Shown one piece after another: positions 1 to 6,356 of a stretch of DNA of 8,164 bases; positions within the stretch are counted from its first letter, which is position 1, and every line of letters begins with the position of its first letter. Both the position numbers and the translations under genes were made by a program. The notes under the pieces were generated by a model. That model had not been told where the DNA came from. It was given only the letters and a program-made list of their open reading frames with translations, and searched no databases. The DNA is from an uncultured Eubacterium sp. (GTDB lineage Bacteria > Bacillota_A > Clostridia > Lachnospirales > Lachnospiraceae). The stretch is from assembly GCA_948468465.1 (NCBI GenBank), contig CAOKJJ010000201.1:1-8164 (forward strand), in the 5' to 3' direction.

Positions 1-371
1 ATATCATATCTCCAAAAGAAAACTGCCGTCAGTTCCTTATAAATGCCCCTTTCATCACAAGGCAGGAAATTCCGGAGATAGTTTCTAAAATGGCTGGCTG
101 TCATAATTTTTATAAATACCATGAAATAAAATCCAGAATACTGGATTCCGACTTTAAGACAGATTGTAAAACACAGATGCTTGACATACTGGATTATTTA
201 TCCAGACATTCTTCTTCCGAAGATCTTCTGGCAGACCTTCATCTTACACAAAAAGAATGGAAAAACATAATAAAAAAATTTGACCAGCTTGGATGCAGCC
301 CGATTCCAATATCCAAGTCATACAAATATGCCGCTTATCCGGGAGTTATAAACTGGAGCAGTATTATCTGA
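1..371 (+). CDS. Partial CDS, C-terminal part of an unidentified protein
   Basis: The frame is open from the first complete codon (base 3) to TGA at 369-371, so at least 122 residues are visible and the 5' end lies left of the window. The internal ATG at 90 has no convincing ribosome binding site and is probably not the true start. The visible part is basic, predicted helical and soluble, with no membrane segment. A segment around LTQKEWKNIIKKFDQLG looks like a helix-turn-helix-type or small helical unit, followed by a proline-rich turn (CSPIPIS). The tail faintly resembles the C-termini of rolling-circle replication initiators of phages and plasmids, but I cannot support that name from motifs: the catalytic tyrosine and HUH motifs would lie outside the window. 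It converges on the DUF5688 gene, with a strong hairpin between the two. Real coding is likely because the frame is long and open to the edge; the function is unknown. Confidence 0.6.
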   Translation, partial: IISPKENCRQFLINAPFITRQEIPEIVSKMAGCHNFYKYHEIKSRILDSDFKTDCKTQMLDILDYLSRHSSSEDLLADLHLTQKEWKNIIKKFDQLGCSPIPISKSYKYAAYPGVINWSSII

Positions 372-385
372 TATGCACAGCTGTC

Positions 386-434
386 TTATAAAACGCCAGC
401 AAGACATTGTTATGTTCACAATGCCCTGCCGGTG
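386..434 (-). terminator. Intrinsic terminator after the DUF5688 gene
   Basis: On the minus strand a 17-position stem (434-418 pairing with 410-394) has a 7-base loop (417-411), one mismatch and three G-U pairs. It is followed at once by TTTTATAAG (393-385). It begins 8 bases past the DUF5688 stop. The plus-strand side lacks a clean T run (TTCTCCCTCT), so termination of the convergent plus-strand gene here is possible but weaker. Confidence 0.75.
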
Positions 435-442
435 TTCTCCCT

Positions 443-1336
443 CTAAGCCGCTATGCTGATCTCTCCGTTCTTTCTGCTGAAATGGTATACATGGCAAGAA
501 AGCACTTCATCCTCAGAAAGCTCCGTATCATTAATCTCACGTACTATCTGCGCCAGCTCCGCAGCATGTTCCTTCCGGCCGCTTGGAATAATAATCGATT
601 CATGTACCGAGGATGGTATAATCCAAAGATCGCTGCAGATATTTTCCGCTATTTTCATCATTTTATCCTGATTAAGCATATACACCGCGCCATAAAGCTT
701 TTTCTGATTCGATAATACATATATTTGCTTGCCAGGCAAGCCGGTCTGTTGTACTTCTATTCCAAGACTCCGGCCAATAACATTCACTATGCTGTCACAT
801 TCTGCATCATCTGCTTCCCTCATATTTTTCCATGCTTCATCATACAGGATTCCTTCGTCCACATCCCACAATTTCATGTATTCATTACTGATGTGAATGA
901 TTCCTTCCGAGCCTTTGGATAATGCAATCTGCACATAATAAACCACAGACAAATCCAGAATTTCCCTATGCGGCATTCCGGCAAGCAATATCATATTCTT
1001 TTCCGTATTAACCAGTCTGCAGCGTATCCACTGCTTCACCTGATTCCAGTCCATAAGATAATCTGCATCTATATTACCATGGATTTCATTTTCCCTATAA
1101 ACCTTCAAAACTTTTTCTGCAGCATGTTCTATCCCTGTCTTTCCCTCTGTATATTCCTGATAAAGTTCATTCAGGCAGATACACGGAGATATATTACTGT
1201 CTTCATTTTTTACAATCAAGGAATGTCTGACCTTTCCGTTCATTCCGAGTGATTCATTAGGAATAAACATATAACCAGTACCCAGTCTATCTTGCAAATA
1301 CGCTGTCAGTCCTTCTATAAATTCTTTATATCTCAT
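443..1336 (-). CDS. DUF5688 family protein
   Basis: This is a complete 297-aa protein of unknown biochemical function. Family-typical segments are visible in order: an N-terminal helix (residues 1-18), the NEDSNISP box (44-51) followed by a helical YQEYTEGK stretch, a central LSVVYYVQI strand region (129-137), EGIIHISNEYMKLWDVDEGIL (about 144-164), VLSNQKKLYGAVYML (207-221), WIIPSSVHESIIIP (238-251) and EDEVLSCHVYHF (275-286). This layout matches my memory of DUF5688 proteins, which are abundant in Lachnospiraceae accessory and mobile DNA. No signal peptide or membrane segment is seen, so it is probably cytosolic. The ATG at 1336 is supported by AAAAGGAG nine bases upstream. The gene lies downstream of the Rad52-like gene on the same strand but behind its own upstream terminator-like hairpin, so it may be a separate transcript. 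Its own terminator follows the stop. Family assignment is fairly secure; the role is not known. Confidence 0.85.
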   Translation of the reverse strand: MRYKEFIEGLTAYLQDRLGTGYMFIPNESLGMNGKVRHSLIVKNEDSNISPCICLNELYQEYTEGKTGIEHAAEKVLKVYRENEIHGNIDADYLMDWNQVKQWIRCRLVNTEKNMILLAGMPHREILDLSVVYYVQIALSKGSEGIIHISNEYMKLWDVDEGILYDEAWKNMREADDAECDSIVNVIGRSLGIEVQQTGLPGKQIYVLSNQKKLYGAVYMLNQDKMMKIAENICSDLWIIPSSVHESIIIPSGRKEHAAELAQIVREINDTELSEDEVLSCHVYHFSRKNGEISIAA

Positions 1337-1377
1337 AATTGCTGTCTCCTTTTGTAATTGCTTCTTCTATTCTTTTA

Positions 1378-1411
1378 TATTAAAATAACCGGAACCCTGT
1401 CTGGATTCCGG
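1378..1411 (-). terminator. Intrinsic terminator between the annealase and DUF5688 genes
   Basis: On the minus strand CCGGAATCC (1411-1403) pairs with GGGTTCCGG (1397-1389) as a 9-bp stem with one G-U pair and a 5-base loop (AGACA). The T-rich run TTATTTTAAT follows at 1388-1379. It lies about 70 bases past the annealase stop and about 40 bases before the DUF5688 start. The T tract is interrupted, so termination may be partial. Confidence 0.65.
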
Positions 1412-1480
1412 CCTTTGCGGCAGGTATACACATACCCTGAATTTACTGAATCATCCTGGCTTTTAAAAACCTTCTCATGT

Positions 1481-2242
1481 TCATGCTGCACGCTCCGCTG
1501 CAGATTTTGTTTTTGCAAGCGCCTGCATAACCCTGCTGTATAATTCCTCAGACATTTTCTGCGGTTCCTCAAAACCATATCTGCTCTTTACTGCCTCTAT
1601 GCCGACTCCTGTGCGCTTTAATTCTGTTTCCAGTGTACGCATCTGCTTTTCAGTAATTGCATCTGCCCGTCTGCTTTCCGGCATTTCTTTTTCTGCTCTG
1701 GTCTGCCCGGACTGGCCCGCTCCTCTGGAACAAAATTCATAAACCCGTTTTCCCTTTTTAGAATCGTTGATGATGAATAAGGAAGCGATCTCCCTGTCAG
1801 TGTTGTAGCTGATTGATTCCACTGAAAAACGGTCATTACAATAAAACTTTCCATCTTTCTTTCTAATTTCTGCATCCGCAGAGGATATCCAGATAAACGG
1901 TGCGCTGTAAAGTTCTCTGCCAATACCCCAGTTAAAACAGGCTCTTTTGAAGCTGTCCGAAGCCTGTGATTTTTCCTTTTCCGTATATCCGGTGGTTCCC
2001 ACATCCTGTTTTGCCACCCAGAACCCGTTTTCCTTATCATAGATTTCCACCGTACAATACAGATTTCCATCTATATTCTGATGCCTGCGCTGCCACCCAA
2101 ACGGGCCAAATGTTTCATCCAGTATTTTCTGGTCTACTCTTGCATCCTTATAAAGCAGAAGCCCCAGTCCTTTTTCATTGATTATTGACACCCGGCATTC
2201 AATCTCATCCGCACGAAGCAGGCGAATCATATTTTGATTCAT
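1481..2242 (-). CDS. Rad52/22-like single-strand DNA annealing protein (SSAP)
   Basis: This 253-aa cytosolic protein is predicted to anneal complementary single strands during phage- or element-type homologous recombination. The Rad52/22-like core covers roughly residues 10-165. The diagnostic block runs from FGPFGWQRRHQ (45-55) through DGNLYCTVEIYD (58-69) to DVGTTGYTEKEKSQASDSFKR (80-100) and FNWGIGRELY (103-112). The GTTGYTEKEK...SDSFKRA...WGIGRELY pattern is the familiar signature of this family in Firmicute prophages and integrative elements. A low-complexity linker (about 171-195) leads to a C-terminal helical module, ITEKQMRTLETELKRTG...YGF...LYSRVM (196-240), of the kind appended to many phage annealases and possibly binding SSB or DNA. 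The start is secure: AAAGGAGGTG ends four bases before the ATG at 2242. The broken YqaJ exonuclease gene lies upstream on the same strand; together they would form an exonuclease-annealase pair. The leader contains a three-copy repeat next to the ribosome binding site. Confidence 0.82.
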   Translation of the reverse strand: MNQNMIRLLRADEIECRVSIINEKGLGLLLYKDARVDQKILDETFGPFGWQRRHQNIDGNLYCTVEIYDKENGFWVAKQDVGTTGYTEKEKSQASDSFKRACFNWGIGRELYSAPFIWISSADAEIRKKDGKFYCNDRFSVESISYNTDREIASLFIINDSKKGKRVYEFCSRGAGQSGQTRAEKEMPESRRADAITEKQMRTLETELKRTGVGIEAVKSRYGFEEPQKMSEELYSRVMQALAKTKSAAERAA

Positions 2243-2258
2243 TCTGCACCTCCTTTAC

Positions 2259-2277
2259 TTATACTGCACACCGCTTG
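2259..2277 (+). repeat. Repeat copy 1 (19 nt) in the SSAP leader
   Basis: TTATACTGCACACCGCTTG on the plus strand. It matches copy 3 (2345-2363), which is inverted, at 18 of 19 positions. In the transcript it lies two bases upstream of the SSAP ribosome binding site (2256-2247), so any structure formed here could affect translation start. Confidence 0.85.
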
Positions 2278-2297
2278 GATTTTCAGCGATAACCCCG

Positions 2298-2312
2298 ACT
2301 ACAGACCGCTTG
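2298..2312 (+). repeat. Repeat copy 2 (15 nt core) in the SSAP leader
   Basis: ACTACAGACCGCTTG, in the same orientation as copy 1 and lacking the TTAT extension. It differs from the copy 3 core at one of 15 positions, a change that still allows a G-U pair in RNA. It can pair with copy 3 across a 32-base loop. Confidence 0.8.
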
Positions 2313-2344
2313 AGATAACATTCCTGAAAATAAAACTGTAAAAG

Positions 2345-2363
2345 CAAGCGGTCTGCAGTATAA
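2345..2363 (-). repeat. Repeat copy 3 (19 nt, inverted) in the SSAP leader
   Basis: The minus strand reads TTATACTGCAGACCGCTTG. It is inverted relative to copies 1 and 2 and is the first of the three to be transcribed on the minus strand. It can pair with copy 2 (15 bp including one G-U) or with copy 1 (18 of 19 positions), but not with both at once. An operator set with dyad symmetry is an alternative to an RNA switch. Confidence 0.85.
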
Positions 2364-2397
2364 CTGCTCACTGCAGCACCTGATTTAAAATCCACGC

Positions 2398-2919
2398 TTA
2401 TGCTGCTTTGATCTGAAATCTTCTGGAACTGGTAACCTTTGCGTATTTTTTGTATATTTCCGGCTGCTCCTGTCTGAACCGTTTCGTATCAAACCTCGAC
2501 GTATCTACACTTCCCCAGGATACACGGTAACTTCTGCTGGATGCCAGTTCATTATCCTTCATGAAAAGCTTGACCTCCTGTTCAATCTTTTTCTGTTCTT
2601 CTTCCAGTTTTGAAATCTTTTGCAGTATTTCCTCCCTGTATCTTAATTTTTCATCAAACCCCACAAGTGCAACCGCACTCTGCTTTCTCGCAGTATGGAA
2701 ATATCTGTTTAACACAGCATCACATACCACTGAACCATCCGGCGGCGGAATAATCCCCGGCTCTACATAGCCTTTCCAGAAATTTTCTTCTGCTTCTACA
2801 AGCCTTTCAATAATCTCGTCATTCCACTCCAGTTTCCGGTAAATAAATTCCCGTCCAAGAATAACCGCAGCAATATACCACGTATGCTTTTGTGTGACAG
2901 CCATATATGCATCTGTCAA
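2398..2919 (-). pseudogene. C-terminal fragment of a YqaJ-family recombination exonuclease
   Basis: YqaJ-type (lambda-exonuclease-like) proteins are usually about 300 aa and resect DNA ends for a partner annealase. Here only the C-terminal part is left. The fragment opens inside the conserved motif YMAVT...WYIAAVILGREF (residues 5-25 of the 173-aa frame), then has NFWKGYVEPGIIPPPDGS (about 46-63), a coiled-coil-like KISKLEEEQKKIEQEVK stretch (about 100-117) and the typical VDTSRFDTKRF...YKKY...SSRRFQIK tail. The catalytic Asp and Glu-X-Lys residues lie upstream in the family and are absent, so this piece cannot be an active nuclease. The first possible start is a TTG at 2919 with no ribosome binding site; the frame is open without a start of its own up to a TGA at 2973-2971. 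The fragment abuts the end of the recombinase cluster, which suggests insertional interruption. The stop is TAA at 2400-2398. Confidence 0.85.
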
Positions 2920-2985
2920 GTATAGACTAAGAAAAAATTGTAAATATTTTATAAATTCTGCCGAAAGATGTCATCTTTTGTTTAA
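2905..2985. other. Candidate attachment-site junction (attL/attR-like)
   Basis: The interval runs from the stop of the last serine recombinase (2986) to where YqaJ family similarity begins (AYMAVT, near 2903-2910). It is AT-rich and has no gene. One side is family-conserved exonuclease sequence and the other is recombinase-element sequence, as expected for a large-serine-integrase junction. The exact crossover dinucleotide cannot be fixed because the opposite junction is outside the window. Confidence 0.5.
2964..2978. repeat. 15-nt perfect palindrome next to the recombinase stop
   Basis: AAAGATGTCATCTTT has 7-base arms around a single central base. The arms are AT-rich and the spacer is too short for a good RNA hairpin, so a DNA-level site (recombinase half-site or repressor site) is more plausible than a terminator. 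It lies 7 bases past the stop codon of the third recombinase. Confidence 0.55.
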
Positions 2986-4638
2986 TCAGATACTTTTGTC
3001 ACTCTGCCCATCCGTTCCAATATCAAGAAGCAGCTTTTTCAAATCGTCCTGATAGTTCCAGACAATCTGCAGCACATGATCCGGATAGACAACAATCTCC
3101 TGTAAAACATCTTCTATAATATCAGCCGTTAAATCCTGAACCTCCGTATATTTTCCAAAACTGTCCGTAAACCTGTTTTCCAGTCTGCCATCTCTGCCCG
3201 CATTCTGCAGTTCAGCCTCCAGTTCTTCCATGCGTACAGTAATGCGTTCCTTTTTTTCCACAGCCGCACGTTTCTCCGACAGGTATTCATCCCTGGCCAG
3301 TTCACCAAAAGCAAACTTCTCATAAAGATCCCTGGCATGGGTATCCAGAACCGTACAGGATTCTGCCAACCTGGACAGTTCCGCCCGCATGCCCTTTACA
3401 TCACACTGTTTCCGCCGGTGCTTTTCCTCCCATATCCGTGCCGCATCCACGGCATAAAGCGCCTGTGTGCGCAGCCCGTCCCGCACCGCGTCCAGAAGTC
3501 CTTCCTCTGCCAGTCTTTCTTGCGGGCAGCCGAAAACATCTGTTACACGCGGGGTGTTGCAGATATAATACGGCTTTTTCCCAGAAAAATGGTACATGAT
3601 GTGGCCGCATATGCCGCACCGGACCTTCTTCCAGAGCAGCCTGCGGCCCGTCCCGTTTTTGCTGTATTCTTTATACTCACGGAGATTTTCCTGAGCATAT
3701 GCAAACTCCTCATCCGTTACAATCCCCTCATGGCAGCCGGCCACCCTGATCCATTCGGCGCGCGGGATGCTGACCATGTGGTTTTTTCCGATTTCATCAC
3801 ACATCCGCCTTCCGAAAACATTTGTCCCGATATAGCGTTCGTCCCGCAAGATACTGTTTACCGTATCCCTCGTCCAGAAATTATTTTCACCGGCACATAT
3901 CCATGTGCGTGAACACCCTGCGGCTTTTTTGTACTGCATCGGCGTTGGAACACAGTCTGCATTCAGCGCACATGCGATCTCTGTCGAGTTCTTTTTTTCC
4001 ACAGCCATCCGGAATATCCGGCGTATGACCGCAGCCGCTCCCGGGTCAATCACCAGATGCTTTTTATCATGCGGGTCTTTGACATACCCGTATGGCGCAA
4101 AGGAATTGATGAACTCCCCGCGCTGCGCCCGGAACCGCTTTGCCTCCCTTACTTTTCTGGAAATGTCGCGGCTGTAAATATCATGGAACAGTGTCTTAAA
4201 AGACGTTTCCAGGCTGTCGGCCTCCAGCCCCCGGCTGCTGTCAAAATGGTCATTGACCGCTATAAAACGTATGCCGAGGAAAGGGAATATGCGGGAAATA
4301 TAATTCCCAACTTCCAGATAGTCACGCCCAAAACGGGAAAGGTCTTTTACGAGTATGCACTGGATGGCGCCTTTCCTGGCCTGTTCCAGCATTTCCCTGA
4401 CAGCAGGGCGGTCAAAATTTTTTCCGCTCCAGCCATCATCGCAAAATTCAAGGATGTCAGCATTTTCCAGTTCCGGCGTCCGGCTTATAAATGCTGACAG
4501 AAGGCTCCTCTGGTTTGCGATACTGTCCGATTCTGTTTTTGCAGAAGTCCTGATATCCGAATCTTCACTGGAAATGCGCAGGTACATGGCGGCTTTCAGC
4601 TTTCCGGCAGATGTGCCGATTCTTTCAGCATTTATCAT
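2986..4638 (-). CDS. Large serine recombinase 3 (550 aa)
   Basis: This is the last gene of the recombinase cluster and the one nearest the interrupted yqaJ. The catalytic resolvase-type domain (about 15-165) has YLRIS with nucleophile Ser23 and Arg21, the SIANQ motif (39-43), and DLSRFGR (99-105) carrying two active-site arginines. The YSRDIS block (155-160) starts the long helix into the recombinase DNA-binding domain (APYGYVKDP near 181-189, to about 300). A zinc ribbon follows with Cys341, Cys344, Cys360 and Cys371, then a coiled-coil region and a short C-terminal module. The ATG at 4638 is preferred over longer in-frame starts because GGAAGGGGG lies eight bases upstream; the longer version would run deep inside the preceding gene. 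It overlaps that gene by 14 bases, indicating translational coupling. It should catalyse strand exchange at att sites alone or with its two neighbours. Confidence 0.93.
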   Translation of the reverse strand: MINAERIGTSAGKLKAAMYLRISSEDSDIRTSAKTESDSIANQRSLLSAFISRTPELENADILEFCDDGWSGKNFDRPAVREMLEQARKGAIQCILVKDLSRFGRDYLEVGNYISRIFPFLGIRFIAVNDHFDSSRGLEADSLETSFKTLFHDIYSRDISRKVREAKRFRAQRGEFINSFAPYGYVKDPHDKKHLVIDPGAAAVIRRIFRMAVEKKNSTEIACALNADCVPTPMQYKKAAGCSRTWICAGENNFWTRDTVNSILRDERYIGTNVFGRRMCDEIGKNHMVSIPRAEWIRVAGCHEGIVTDEEFAYAQENLREYKEYSKNGTGRRLLWKKVRCGICGHIMYHFSGKKPYYICNTPRVTDVFGCPQERLAEEGLLDAVRDGLRTQALYAVDAARIWEEKHRRKQCDVKGMRAELSRLAESCTVLDTHARDLYEKFAFGELARDEYLSEKRAAVEKKERITVRMEELEAELQNAGRDGRLENRFTDSFGKYTEVQDLTADIIEDVLQEIVVYPDHVLQIVWNYQDDLKKLLLDIGTDGQSDKSI

Positions 4639-6355
4639 GATGTGCGCCCCCTTCCGTCTCCAGGGCCTGCACGAGCTTCTGGAATTCATCCTGCCACCGG
4701 AGGCTGACGGAAATTCTTTTATCCGCATCAACCTCAATGCGTAAAATAAGCGCATGTGCCATTTCTTCCGTAACCTCCGTTTCATTCTGGTAGGCTGTAC
4801 ATGCTTCCAGCCACGGGTTTCCATCCAGCTGCGCGGCCCGCGCCCGTTTCTTTTCTTCCAGGTCCCCCAGCGCCTTTTCCGCCTTTCCGATCCGCATGCG
4901 GTAGTCCTGCTTCATCCGCATGTATTCCTGTTCAGTCAGCGCTTTTTCATCCGCATACATTGGGTAAAGACTGTCATACAGCATCCGGAGCCGTTCCAGT
5001 TCCTTCCTGGCGTTTCCATATTCCTTTTCCATCGCTTTATTTTCCGTTTCCCAGCCTGCAGACAGACGGACAGAGGCCGCTTTCACGGACAGTTTCCCTG
5101 CCAGGCATGTCTGCTTTTTCAAAAGTTCCGACAGCATTTCGAACAGCATTTCCTCCGGGATGCCTTTTACCGGGCAGGATTCCCTGTCATTTTCATGTGA
5201 AGGGCATATGTAGCTGTAATAACAGATCTTCTTTTTTCCATTATCATAGACTGACCTCCTGTGCGCCATCGCCTTCCCGCATTCCGCGCAGAATATCAGT
5301 TTCCGCAGAATATTCGGCTTTCTGCCAAGCCCGTCATGTTTTCCAAGGCTTTGCAGGTAGCCGGCTTTCTGCCTGACTGCCATATCCTGTACAATGCGGA
5401 ATGTATTTTCATCAACCAGCGGCTCGTGCGTATTATGGACCACCACCCATTCCTGTTCCGGCGCCGCATGCCGCTGCTTTTCCTGATAAAAAGACCTGCG
5501 GCAGCGGCCCTGTACCATATGCCCCAGGTAAACCTCATTGCAGAGTATCCTCCTTGCGACCTGCGCCTGCCAGACCACATCTGCATACCGTGCGCATTTT
5601 GTATCGCCTTTCAGGTAATGGTAGCGGGACGGTGCCGGTATCCCCCGGCGGTTTAACTCCTGCACGATCTTATAATAGCTCATGCCGCCCGCCCGCATGC
5701 GGAATATCTCCCGCACCACTGGGGCAGTTTCTTCATCCGGCTCAATTTTATGCGGGTCATCCGCGCATTTCCGGTATCCGTATACAGCCCATACAGCCCC
5801 GATCAGCTCCCCGCGCTTCTGTTTTGCAGAAAGCGCGCTGCTTACTTTTTTGGACATATCCCGGCTGTACATCTCATTGAGCATGTTTTTCAGAGGGACA
5901 ATATAGCCGTCGTCCGTGCGCTCTGCATGCAGCGTGTCAAAATTATCTGTCAGCGCCACGAAGCGCACACCCATAAAAGGGAATATCCGTTCTATATAAT
6001 TTCCTGCCTCCCGGTAATTCCGTCCGAAACGCGACAGGTCCTTGACAACGATACAGTCTGCTTTCCCGTCTTTGATATCCTGCATCAGGCTGTCAAAGCC
6101 AGGCCGTGAAAAGCTGGTGCCCGTATGCCCGTTATCACAGTGCATGGCTGTAAATTCCATATCCGGCTGCGCTTCTATATAATTCCGCACCAGCTCCATC
6201 TGGCTCTCTATCGTGTCAGCCCCCGGCCTGCCGCTGTCCTCCAGTGAAAGCCGGACGTAGCCTGCCGCGCGGTAAATGCGCTGCTCCAGCCTGGCTGTTT
6301 CCTGTGCTTCGTCCAGACGGCACAGGGGATTTATTTTGCGTTTTGTCCTTGCCAT
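4625..6355 (-). CDS. Large serine recombinase 2 (576 aa)
   Basis: The middle gene of the cluster. The catalytic domain has YVRLS with Ser37 and Arg35, the TIESQ motif (48-52), and DLSRFGR (106-112). NEMYSRDMSKK (160-170) leads to the recombinase domain (AVYGYRK near 190-196, to about 310). The zinc ribbon uses Cys356, Cys359, Cys384 and Cys394. A coiled-coil region follows (about 425-510), rich in Glu, Lys and Arg. It has a longer basic N-terminal extension (MARTKRKINP) than its neighbours. The ATG at 6355 is chosen over the upstream in-frame ATG at 6424 because AGGTG lies six bases before it and the preceding gene stops one base upstream (TGAGATG), a classic coupled arrangement. Sequence identity to the other two is limited to core motifs, so these are old paralogues, not recent duplicates. 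Confidence 0.93.
   Translation of the reverse strand: MARTKRKINPLCRLDEAQETARLEQRIYRAAGYVRLSLEDSGRPGADTIESQMELVRNYIEAQPDMEFTAMHCDNGHTGTSFSRPGFDSLMQDIKDGKADCIVVKDLSRFGRNYREAGNYIERIFPFMGVRFVALTDNFDTLHAERTDDGYIVPLKNMLNEMYSRDMSKKVSSALSAKQKRGELIGAVWAVYGYRKCADDPHKIEPDEETAPVVREIFRMRAGGMSYYKIVQELNRRGIPAPSRYHYLKGDTKCARYADVVWQAQVARRILCNEVYLGHMVQGRCRRSFYQEKQRHAAPEQEWVVVHNTHEPLVDENTFRIVQDMAVRQKAGYLQSLGKHDGLGRKPNILRKLIFCAECGKAMAHRRSVYDNGKKKICYYSYICPSHENDRESCPVKGIPEEMLFEMLSELLKKQTCLAGKLSVKAASVRLSAGWETENKAMEKEYGNARKELERLRMLYDSLYPMYADEKALTEQEYMRMKQDYRMRIGKAEKALGDLEEKKRARAAQLDGNPWLEACTAYQNETEVTEEMAHALILRIEVDADKRISVSLRWQDEFQKLVQALETEGGAHHDKC
4647..4655 (-). promoter_or_regulatory. Ribosome binding site deciding the recombinase 3 start
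   Basis: GGAAGGGGG within the end of the recombinase 2 gene, eight bases before the ATG at 4638. It supports the 550-aa form. Confidence 0.7.
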
Positions 6356-6356
6356 C

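Noticed and set aside
1375..1578. 67-aa minus-strand frame overlapping the end of the annealase gene
   Set aside because: It is out of frame with the annealase, runs through the terminator hairpin, and has an Arg/Cys-rich composition typical of a shadow frame.
2259..2363. CRISPR-like array
   Set aside because: Only three short copies, one inverted, with unequal spacing of 20 and 32 bases and no cas genes nearby. It does not fit a CRISPR.
2398..2919. The 173-aa frame as an intact small gene starting at TTG
   Set aside because: No ribosome binding site precedes the TTG, the frame is open further upstream, and the protein starts mid-domain compared with the YqaJ family.
2920..2945. Possible promoter (TATACT hexamer near 2926-2921 on the minus strand) reading into the yqaJ fragment and the annealase
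   Set aside because: The hexamer is good (5 of 6) but no acceptable -35 box sits 16-18 bases upstream, and the stretch is AT-rich enough for chance matches.
2940..2985. Intrinsic terminator at the end of the recombinase cluster
   Set aside because: The only hairpin is the AT-rich palindrome with a loop of at most three bases, too weak for a convincing terminator despite T-rich sequence further on.
3337..3912. 191-aa plus-strand open frame opposite recombinase 3
   Set aside because: It lies wholly antisense to a gene with clear catalytic and zinc motifs, its translation is Pro/Arg/Cys-rich with no recognisable fold, and it has no ribosome binding site of note. It is a shadow frame, as are the other plus-strand frames between 4057 and 8025.
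4639..4824. 62-residue N-terminal extension of recombinase 3
   Set aside because: It overlaps the preceding gene over its full length, is Arg-rich shadow sequence, and the internal ATG has a good ribosome binding site and fits the family N-terminus.
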